From positions 1 through 17,765 of the forward strand of contig JBOHPP010000075.1 of the NCBI GenBank assembly GCA_050731755.1: 17,765 bases of DNA, given 5' to 3'. Position 1 is the first letter of the stretch. Each line of letters begins with the position of its first letter. Origin of the DNA: JBOHPP01 sp050731755 (lineage in GTDB: Bacteria > Methylomirabilota > Methylomirabilia > Rokubacteriales > CSP1-6). This document shows, piece by piece, positions 12,023 through 17,765 of the stretch. Made by a program: the position numbers and the translations under genes. Below the pieces are notes generated by a model. The model did not search any database, was not told the origin of the DNA, and saw only the letters and a list, made by a program, of their open reading frames with translations.

Positions 12023-13453
12023 TCAGCCGAAGTTCACCATCACGTGGCGCACCACCGTGTAGTCCTCCAGGCCGTAGATGGACATGTCCTTGCCGTAGCC
12101 GGACCTCTTGAGTCCGCCGTGCGGCATCTCGTTCACGAGCGTGAAGTGCTGGTTGACCCACACGCAGCCGTACTGGAGCCGGCTCGCCACCTGCATGGCC
12201 GTCTTCACGTTCGTGGTCCACACCGAGGCCGCCAGGCCGTAGTCCGAGTCGTTGGCCCACTCGATCGCCTGCTCACGATCCGCCACCCGGATGACCGAGA
12301 CCACCGGCCCGAACACCTCCTTGCGCGTGATCTCGTCGCTCTGGAGGGTGCCGGCCAGGAGCGTGGGCCGGTAAAAGAAGCCGTCACCGGCGGCGGCACC
12401 GCCCCCCGTCACCACTTCGATGCGCTTCGTGGCCACCGCCCGGTCCACGAAGCCGGCGACGCGCTCGCGATGCTTCGCGGTGATCAGCGGCCCGACCTCG
12501 GTGTCGTCTTTCTGCGGCGCGCCGTACCGGAGCGAGCCGACGGCTGCGCCGAGGTCGGCCACCAGTCGGTCGTGGATCCGGGCCGAGGCGTAGACGCGGC
12601 AGGCCGCCGTGCAGTCCTGGCCGGCGTTGTAGAAGCCGGCCATTCGGACGCCGGCCACGACCGCCTCGAGGTCGGCGTCGTCGAACACCAGGACCGGCGC
12701 CTTGCCGCCTAGCTCGAGGTGCGTGCGCTTGAGGTCCCTCGATGCGGCCTGCAGGACCTTCTGCCCGGTGGGAATGCTGCCGGTCAGCGAGATCATCCGC
12801 ACCCCCGGATGGTTGATGAGCGGTGAGCCGACCGTGTCGCCGCGGCCAGCCACGACGTTGACGACGCCGCGGGGGAACAGCTCTACCAGGAGCTCGGCCA
12901 GCTTCAACGTCGTGAGCGGCGTCTGCTCGGACGGCTTGAGGACGACGGTGTTGCCGGCGGCCAGGGCCGGGGCGATCTTCCACGCCGCCATCATCAGCGG
13001 GTAGTTCCATGGGGTGATCTGGGCCACCACGCCGATGGGATCGCGCCGGACCATGCTGGTGTGGCTGGCGATGTACTCGTCGGCCGCGCTGCCGTTGAGC
13101 ACGCGCGCGGCGCCGGCGAAGAAGCGGAAGCAGTCGACGATGGCCGGCAGCTCGTCGGGAAGGACTCGGGCCCGGGGCTTGCCGCAGTTCAAGGACTCCA
13201 GCTCGGCGTACTGCGGGGCGTCCTGCTCGACACGGTCGGCCAGCTTGAGCAGGACCAGCGAGCGCTCCTGCGGAGTGGTGCGGCTCCAGGTCGTGAACGC
13301 AGCCCCGGCCGCCCCGACGGCCGCGTCGATCTGGGGAGTCGAAGCCTCCCTAACGTTGACAATCGTCCGGCCCGTTGCCGGATCGACGACCGGCTCCTCG
13401 GCCCCCTCGCCGGCGATCAGATCTCCATTGATCAGCAGCTTGGTTGAAAGCAT
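12023..13453 (-). CDS. patD: Gamma-aminobutyraldehyde dehydrogenase PatD
   Basis: 476 residues. It oxidises 4-aminobutanal, the product of putrescine transamination or oxidation, to 4-aminobutanoate (GABA) with NAD. Aldehyde dehydrogenase hallmarks are all present: N150 (PWNYPLMMAAWK), K173 (VLKPSEQTPL), the Rossmann SLTGSIPTG, general base E247 (LELGGKAP) and nucleophile C281 (NAGQDCTAACRVYA). Long blocks, including ELESLNCGKP, PAIVDCFRFFAGAARVLNG and YGKDMSIYGLEDYTVVRHVM, agree with E. coli PatD (YdcW) as I remember it. This separates it from general betaine-aldehyde enzymes. AAGGAGAA stands before the ATG at 13453. It is the last gene of the polyamine cassette, 30 bp after the second permease, the same place as in E. 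coli. Confidence 0.92.
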   Translation of the reverse strand: MLSTKLLINGDLIAGEGAEEPVVDPATGRTIVNVREASTPQIDAAVGAAGAAFTTWSRTTPQERSLVLLKLADRVEQDAPQYAELESLNCGKPRARVLPDELPAIVDCFRFFAGAARVLNGSAADEYIASHTSMVRRDPIGVVAQITPWNYPLMMAAWKIAPALAAGNTVVLKPSEQTPLTTLKLAELLVELFPRGVVNVVAGRGDTVGSPLINHPGVRMISLTGSIPTGQKVLQAASRDLKRTHLELGGKAPVLVFDDADLEAVVAGVRMAGFYNAGQDCTAACRVYASARIHDRLVADLGAAVGSLRYGAPQKDDTEVGPLITAKHRERVAGFVDRAVATKRIEVVTGGGAAAGDGFFYRPTLLAGTLQSDEITRKEVFGPVVSVIRVADREQAIEWANDSDYGLAASVWTTNVKTAMQVASRLQYGCVWVNQHFTLVNEMPHGGLKRSGYGKDMSIYGLEDYTVVRHVMVNFG

Positions 13454-13483
13454 CGGCGTTCTCCTTTGGCGTGGCCGGCCCCC

Positions 13484-14305
13484 TCACTTGCCGGCTCCCG
13501 CGACCTCGTGGGTGTCGCGCGTGAGGTAGAAGGCCAGCAGGATCGGCGCCAGGGTGACCAGGATCACGAAGACCGCCACCACGTTAGTGACCGGGCGCTG
13601 GCGGGGGCGCACCAGCTCGGTGAGCATCCAGATGGGCAGGGTGGACTGCTGGCCGGCGGTGAAGGTCGTGACGATGACCTCGTCGAAGGACAGGGCGAAG
13701 GCCAGCATGCCGCCCGCCAGCAAGGCGGTGGCGATGTTGGGCAGCACCACGTGGCGGAAGGTCTGAAAGCCGTCGGCGCCCAGGTCCATGGAGGCCTCGA
13801 TCAGGGACCCGGAGGTGCGGCGGAAGCGCGCGATGACGTTGTTGTAGACCACAACGACGCAGAAGGTCGCATGCCCCAGCACGATGGTCCAGAAGCTGAA
13901 GGGGATGCCGCCCAGGTTGAAGGCGCTGCGCAGGCTGATGCCGGTGATGATGCCGGGCAGTGCGATGGGCAGGATCAGCAGCAGCGAGACCGTCTCGCGT
14001 CCGAAGAAGCGCGAGCGCCAGACGGCCGCCGCCGCCAGTGTTCCCAGCAGCAGCGCGATCAGCGTCGAGACGGCGGCGACCCGCAGGGACAGGGCGAGCG
14101 CCGCGTGGATATCCGGGCGCGTCCAGGCGACGGCGAACCACTTCGCCGTGAACCCTGGCGGCGGAAAGACGAAGCTCGTGTCCTCCGCGCTGAAGGCATA
14201 CAGCACGATGAAGAAGAGCGGAACGTGGAGGAAAAGCAGGGCGGCGGTGGCCGCCAGCTTCAACGGCCAGCCCGCCCCGGCGCGGCGCCGCGGTCGCGGG
14301 AGCAC
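13484..14305 (-). CDS. ydcV: Polyamine ABC transporter permease, YdcV/PotC type
   Basis: 273 residues, GTG start at 14305 with only one base between it and the stop of the other permease gene. Six membrane segments are visible. The EAA loop that contacts the ATPase is clear: EASMDLGADGFQTFRHVVLP. Blocks such as LLLILPIALPGIITGISL, HATFCVVVVYNNVIARFRRT and MLAFALSFDEVIVTTFTAG agree with E. coli YdcV as remembered. It forms the inner-membrane channel with the YdcU-like partner, powered by the YdcT-like ATPase. The N-terminus is Arg/Pro-rich, as a cytoplasmic lead-in. Confidence 0.92.
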   Translation of the reverse strand: MLPRPRRRAGAGWPLKLAATAALLFLHVPLFFIVLYAFSAEDTSFVFPPPGFTAKWFAVAWTRPDIHAALALSLRVAAVSTLIALLLGTLAAAAVWRSRFFGRETVSLLLILPIALPGIITGISLRSAFNLGGIPFSFWTIVLGHATFCVVVVYNNVIARFRRTSGSLIEASMDLGADGFQTFRHVVLPNIATALLAGGMLAFALSFDEVIVTTFTAGQQSTLPIWMLTELVRPRQRPVTNVVAVFVILVTLAPILLAFYLTRDTHEVAGAGK

Positions 14306-14306
14306 G

Positions 14307-15230
14307 TCAGAGGGCCTCGAAGGCGCCGAGCCGGCGGGCCACGACCAGGTACACGGCCATGATGGCGACGGGCACCACGGTGAGCGCCGCCGCCAGCGGA
14401 ATGTTGCCGGCCGTGCCCTGGTGCTGGTAGACGGCCTGGCCGATGAAGGGCTGGGAGCCTCCGATGATGCCCGGAATGATGTAATCGCCCAGCGTGAGCG
14501 AGAAGGTGAAGATGGAGCCGGCGACGACGCCGGGCAGGGCCAGGGGAAGGACCACCCGGCGGAACGTCTGGGCGGGCCGGGCGCCCAGATCGGCCGAGGC
14601 CTCGACGAGCGACCGGGGCACCCGCTCGAGCGCAGCCACGATGGGCAGGACCATGAACGGCAGCCAGACGTAGAGGAACACGAGGAAGGTGCCGAGGTAG
14701 GAAGTGGACAGCGACGGGCCGCCGACCACGGGGACCGCGAGGACGGCGTCCAGCAACCAGCCCACCCCCAGCCGCTCGGAGAGCCAGGTCACGATGCCCT
14801 CCTTGGCCAGGATCAGCTTCCAGGAGTAAACGCGTACGAGGTAGCTGGACCAGAGGGGCAGCATCACCGCCAAGTAGAGCAGCGCCTTCAGCCTCAAGCT
14901 CGCGTAGCGAACCATGTAGTACGCGAGAGGCAGCGCCAGCAGCGCCGCCGCCAGGGTGACCGCCGCCGCCATCAGCGACGTCCGGACGACGATGTCGAGA
15001 TGAGCGGCCGTGAAGAGCTCGCGCCAGGTGACCAGAGAGAACTCGCGCACGACCACGCCCGAGAAGGCGTCCACGTAGAAGAAGCTCTGCAGCAGCAGCG
15101 CGAACAGCGAGCCGAGATAGATCACCCCGAGCCACAGGAGCGGCGGGGCCAGCAGCAGGAGAAGGAGCAGCCGCGGGCGCACGTACAGCGCGGTGGACAC
15201 GCGCTGGAGAGACGCGGCGGCGGCGCTCAT
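14307..15230 (-). CDS. ydcU: Polyamine ABC transporter permease, YdcU/PotB type
   Basis: 307 residues. The ATG at 15230 overlaps the ATPase stop (ATGA, 15227-15230). Six membrane segments follow an N-terminal basic lead. Signature blocks are LYLAVMLPLWSSYLVRVYSW, FLVFLYVWLPFMVLPIVAAL and the EAA loop EASADLGARPAQTFRRVVLP. GSIFTFSLTLGDYIIPGIIG follows, and the end LGAFEAL matches the E. coli YdcU terminus as remembered. It pairs with the YdcV-like permease. Tight spacing on both sides shows a single operon. Confidence 0.92.
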   Translation of the reverse strand: MSAAAASLQRVSTALYVRPRLLLLLLLAPPLLWLGVIYLGSLFALLLQSFFYVDAFSGVVVREFSLVTWRELFTAAHLDIVVRTSLMAAAVTLAAALLALPLAYYMVRYASLRLKALLYLAVMLPLWSSYLVRVYSWKLILAKEGIVTWLSERLGVGWLLDAVLAVPVVGGPSLSTSYLGTFLVFLYVWLPFMVLPIVAALERVPRSLVEASADLGARPAQTFRRVVLPLALPGVVAGSIFTFSLTLGDYIIPGIIGGSQPFIGQAVYQHQGTAGNIPLAAALTVVPVAIMAVYLVVARRLGAFEAL

Positions 15231-16321
15231 GGTAACGGGGGCCGCGAGCCCGGCCCGGACGGTGGGTGGCCTGCCCCCGGTGCGGAGTGGCTCGGTTGCA
15301 GCGGTTGGTGGTGGCGGCGCTGCCAGGCCAGCCGCACCGGCTGCCCCGGCGCGCGGGCCGGCCCGGCGGCGCCGGCGTTCGGCTCGAGCACGAGGAACTG
15401 GCCGCCGTCATCGAGCTTGACCGTGTACCGGGTCGCCGCGCCCAGATACAGCGCCGACTCGATCACGCCGGCGACGGTGAGGGCTCCGTCAGCGACCGTC
15501 TCTCCGGGCTCGACCAGACGGATCTTCTCCGGGCGGAGGGTGAACGGGCGCGCAGCCCCCGTGAGCCGCCAGGCCACCTCGGCCTCGACGACGTTGGAGA
15601 CGCCCACGAATCCGGCCACGAACGTGGTGGCCGGGTGCTCGTAGATCTCGGTCGGTGCGCCGATCTGCTCGACGCGGCCGTGGTTGAAGACGGCCAACCG
15701 GTCACTCATCGACAGGGCTTCGCCCTGGTCGTGGGTGACATAGACGAAGGTGATACCCACCTGCCGCTGCAAGCCCTTCAGCTCCACCTGCATCTGCTCG
15801 CGCAGCTTGAGGTCGAGCGCACCGAGCGGCTCGTCGAGGAGCAGCACGCGCGGCCGGTTGATGAGGGCCCGGGCCAGCGCCACCCGCTGCCGCTGACCGC
15901 CGGAGAGCTGGCTGGGCTTCCGCTCGCCGAGCCCGGGCAGCTTCACGAGCTCCAGCATCTCGCTGGCCCGGCGGCGGCGCTCGGCCGACGGCACCTTTCG
16001 GATCATCAGGCCGTACTCGACGTTCTCGACGACCGTCATGTGCGGAAACAGCGCATAGTCCTGGAAGACGGTGTTGACGTCTCGCTGGTAAGGCGGCACG
16101 CCGGCCACGTTCTCACCGTGGATGAGGACCTCGCCGGCGTCGGGCTCCTCGAAGCCGGCGATCAGGCGGAGGCAGGTGGTCTTTCCCGAGCCGGAGGGCC
16201 CGAGCAGCGAGAAGAACTCGCCGTCGTCGACCTCGAAGCTGACCTGGTCGAGGGCCCGGACGTCGCCGAAGGCGCGGCAGACGCCGGTCAATCGCACCGC
16301 GGGGACGGAGGCCTGGACCAT
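15227..16321 (-). CDS. ydcT: Polyamine ABC transporter ATPase, YdcT/PotA type
   Basis: 364 residues. It hydrolyses ATP to drive uptake. Walker A is GPSGSGKTT (41-49, K47). The Q loop is Q87 (VFQDYALFPHM), the signature LSGGQ (139-143), Walker B LLLDEP (D163, E164) and the switch H197 (VYVTHDQ). A TOBE domain fills the C-terminal third (about 245-335), with FTLRPEKIRL. After the usual family end (GQPVRLAWQR) there is an extra tail of about 27 residues rich in Pro, His, Ser and Gly. E. coli YdcT ends near that point. The tail makes the stop overlap the permease ATG. The start ATG at 16321 has no strong ribosome site. Confidence 0.93.
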   Translation of the reverse strand: MVQASVPAVRLTGVCRAFGDVRALDQVSFEVDDGEFFSLLGPSGSGKTTCLRLIAGFEEPDAGEVLIHGENVAGVPPYQRDVNTVFQDYALFPHMTVVENVEYGLMIRKVPSAERRRRASEMLELVKLPGLGERKPSQLSGGQRQRVALARALINRPRVLLLDEPLGALDLKLREQMQVELKGLQRQVGITFVYVTHDQGEALSMSDRLAVFNHGRVEQIGAPTEIYEHPATTFVAGFVGVSNVVEAEVAWRLTGAARPFTLRPEKIRLVEPGETVADGALTVAGVIESALYLGAATRYTVKLDDGGQFLVLEPNAGAAGPARAPGQPVRLAWQRRHHQPLQPSHSAPGAGHPPSGPGSRPPLP

Positions 16322-16327
16322 GCGTGA

Positions 16328-16357
16328 TCCGGCCGGCGGCGAGCGCCGCCGGCCGGA
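16328..16357 (-). ncRNA. Intercistronic RNA hairpin between binding-protein and ATPase genes
   Basis: A perfect 13 bp inverted repeat, TCCGGCCGGCGGC / GCCGCCGGCCGGA, with loop GAGC, fills most of the 49 bp gap after ydcS. It lacks a U-tract and sits inside an operon. It probably blocks 3' exonucleases and/or attenuates read-through. Either effect would leave more binding-protein message than transporter message, as is known for other ABC operons such as malE-malF. Confidence 0.6.
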
Positions 16358-16370
16358 CCGGCCAGCTCGA

Positions 16371-17537
16371 TCAGCGACCGCCGAGGATCGCGATGTAGTC
16401 GGTGACCCAGCGGTAGTACGGCACGCAGGTCCGCCCCCCTCCGCAGTTGGCGACCGGCGTGCGCCAGAACCAGATCCGGTCGAACTCGTTGTAGCCGTTC
16501 CGCTCGCAGCCCTTCTCGCCCAGCAGCTTGTTGCCTTCGCACGCCACCGGCACGGCCGGGACCGATCCGAACCAGCCCGCCAGGTCGCCCTGCAGCTTCG
16601 GATTGACCGAGTGCTCCAGCCACAGGTAGGAGCAGTTCGGGTGCGGAGCCCTGACGTGCATCATCGTGGTGTCGGCCCAGCCGGTGGCCCCCTCCTGGGG
16701 CACGACACTGGCGATCGGCCGGTTCTTGGACTTCAGGAGGTTCACCTGGAAGCCCCACGAGGAGGAGGCCACCACGCCTTCGTTGGTGAAGTCGTCGATC
16801 TGGACGAAGGCGTCGTGCCAGTAGCGCGCCACGATCTTGCGCTGCTCGCGCAGCAGCTCGAGCGCCGCTTTGTACTGCTTGTCGTCGAGCTCGTACGGGT
16901 TCTTGATGCCCAGCTCGGGCCGGGTGTGCATGAGGTACAGGGCCGCGTCGGCGATGTAGATGGGGCCGTCGAACGCCTGGACCCGCCCCTTGTTGGACTT
17001 GCCGTCGGGCAGGGTTTGCTCCTTGAAGACGACCTCCCAGCTCTTCGGGGGCTCGGGGAACACCTTCGTGTTGTACGCCAGCACGTTGTAGCCCCACTGG
17101 TAGGGCACGCCGAAGTGCTTGCCGCCAACGTAGTGCCACGGCGCTCGCTGCAACCGGCGATCGACGTGCTTGAAGCTGGGGACCAGCGCGATGTTGACCT
17201 CCTGCACGCGGCCGCCGGCGATGAGGCGCAGCGAGGCGTCGCCCGAGGCGGTGACCAGGTCGAACCCGCCCTCGTTCATCAGCGCCACCATCTCGTCCGA
17301 GGTGTTGGCGGTCTTGACCCGGACCTTGCACCCGGTCTTCTTCTCGAAGTCGGTGACCCAGTCGAAGTTCTTGTCCGTCTCCCCGCGTTCGATGTAGCCC
17401 GGCCAGGCCACGATGTCGACGAAGCCTTCTCCCTTGCCGACCTTGTCCACGCGGGCCAGGGCCGGCGTCGAGATCAGCATCACCACGGCGAGAACGGCAG
17501 CGAGCCAACGAACGCGACGCAATGCCAGAGCGCCCAT
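16371..17537 (-). CDS. ydcS: Periplasmic polyamine-binding protein, YdcS/PotD type
   Basis: 388 residues. It captures the substrate outside the membrane and hands it to the permeases. A Sec signal peptide (LRRVRWLAAVLAVVML, then STPALA|RV) is present. The mature protein shows blocks that match E. coli YdcS as remembered: VDIVAWPGYIERGETDK, FDLVTASGDASLRLI, LPDGKSNKGRVQA, DGPIYIADAALYL, NEGVVASS, TGWADTTMMH and DYIAILGGR at the end. Five cysteines in the C-terminal part (CSYLW, ACEGN, GCERN, NCGGG, TCVPYY) may form disulfides. GAGGGGGGA is about eight bases before the ATG at 17537. It is the first gene of the cassette. E. coli YdcS is linked to putrescine uptake and has also been reported to have polyhydroxybutyrate-related activity. 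Confidence 0.94.
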   Translation of the reverse strand: MGALALRRVRWLAAVLAVVMLISTPALARVDKVGKGEGFVDIVAWPGYIERGETDKNFDWVTDFEKKTGCKVRVKTANTSDEMVALMNEGGFDLVTASGDASLRLIAGGRVQEVNIALVPSFKHVDRRLQRAPWHYVGGKHFGVPYQWGYNVLAYNTKVFPEPPKSWEVVFKEQTLPDGKSNKGRVQAFDGPIYIADAALYLMHTRPELGIKNPYELDDKQYKAALELLREQRKIVARYWHDAFVQIDDFTNEGVVASSSWGFQVNLLKSKNRPIASVVPQEGATGWADTTMMHVRAPHPNCSYLWLEHSVNPKLQGDLAGWFGSVPAVPVACEGNKLLGEKGCERNGYNEFDRIWFWRTPVANCGGGRTCVPYYRWVTDYIAILGGR

Positions 17538-17640
17538 ATGTGGTCCCCCCTCTGTCCGGTTGTCCCGCTCTCGGAAGCCGCTGCGTGCGCCGCCGTCAGT
17601 CCCCGGCGCGACCCCGGTGCCCCCTGCCGGCGCACGGGGG

Positions 17641-17669
17641 ATTGTAGCACCGGCGCATGAAGCTGGAAG
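17641..17669 (-). promoter_or_regulatory. Possible promoter of the ydcSTUV-patD operon
   Basis: On the minus strand CTTCCA (17664-17669), a 17 bp spacer and TACAAT (17641-17646) suggest a promoter with a good -10 and a poor -35. It would give a leader of about 97 nt before ydcS. The -10 lies between the arms of a longer inverted repeat, CCGGTGC (17614-17620) / GCACCGG (17647-17653), which could be a regulator site. The rest of 17538-17711 shows no gene. Confidence 0.35.
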
Positions 17670-17711
17670 GCGCTGAGGTCGGGCGAGCGCGCGGGCCCGC
17701 AGGCCGGTATC

Positions 17712-17765
17712 ATGGCCTGCGTGCGCGACGTCGCGATCGCTCCCACCTTCGAGTCCTGGCAGGCC
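17712..17765 (+). CDS. Start of a plus-strand gene cut by the window edge
   Basis: From the ATG at 17712 or the in-frame GTG at 17721 the sequence reads (MAC)VRDVAIAPTFESWQA and leaves the window. TATCAT (17708-17713) lies seven bases before the GTG, so the GTG may be the first base of a leaderless message. The opening resembles, from memory, the N-terminus of the DUF4130 DNA-metabolism proteins found next to UdgX uracil-DNA glycosylase partners (TIGR03915-like). Fifteen to eighteen residues are too few to be sure. Confidence 0.35.
   Translation, partial: MACVRDVAIAPTFESWQA

Noticed and set aside
17614..17653. CCGGTGC/GCACCGG inverted repeat with inner CCCC/GGGG upstream of ydcS
   Set aside because: The arms are short and far apart in very GC-rich DNA, where such matches arise by chance; it is noted in the promoter entry but not claimed as an operator or riboswitch.
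1..17765. CRISPR arrays, tRNA or rRNA genes, insertion sequences, attachment sites
   Set aside because: No regularly spaced repeats, no tRNA- or rRNA-like conserved stretches, no transposase or integrase frames and no paired terminal repeats were seen on either strand by eye.

Overview
The window is GC-rich (roughly two-thirds G+C by eye), densely coding bacterial DNA, with short intergenic gaps, frequent GTG starts and several start/stop overlaps. No rRNA, tRNA, CRISPR array, transposase or phage gene was seen, so it reads as a chromosomal segment. The gene mix (YdcS-type polyamine uptake, S9 peptidase, MFS permease, small VapBC module, desulfoferrodoxin-like exported protein, GC-rich hairpins at gene ends) would suit an uncultured soil lineage such as Rokubacteria/Methylomirabilota or a high-GC proteobacterium. 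That placement is an inference; no marker gene is present.

Layout. (1) 1-2082, plus strand: the 3' part of a membrane sensor histidine kinase, a translationally coupled stand-alone receiver protein, and a small exported protein of the superoxide-reductase-like (SORL) fold that contains no cysteine. (2) 2092-3732, minus strand: an exported cupredoxin-like protein with a C-terminal regulatory-type beta domain, then a toxin-antitoxin locus. Read in transcription order, that locus is Phd/YefM-type antitoxin, VapC PIN toxin, and a second Phd-type antitoxin broken by a one-base frameshift. A palindromic operator and a sigma70-like promoter lie upstream. (3) 3864-7539, plus strand: an MFS permease, a small two-TM protein of unknown function, and a lipoprotein S9-family serine peptidase. 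Two hairpins close this block. (4) 7628-10414: an 812-residue GAF-containing protein of unknown role (minus) diverges from a small HIT-like, four-cysteine protein (plus). Their start codons are only 30 bp apart, with a -10-like box for each direction in between. (5) 10411-17537, minus strand: reading from 17537 downwards, a complete ydcS-ydcT-ydcU-ydcV-patD cassette in the same gene order as in E. coli, then two small unknown proteins and msrA. (6) The first codons of a plus-strand gene run off the right edge.

How the genes work together. The clearest pathway is polyamine use. A periplasmic binding protein, an ATPase and two permeases import a putrescine/spermidine-like compound, and the aldehyde dehydrogenase PatD oxidises 4-aminobutanal to GABA; the transaminase or oxidase that would make the aldehyde is not in the window. 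A looser theme is redox and metal chemistry outside the cytoplasm (SORL-like protein, cupredoxin-like protein) and repair of oxidised methionine (MsrA). Neighbourhood alone does not prove these are linked.
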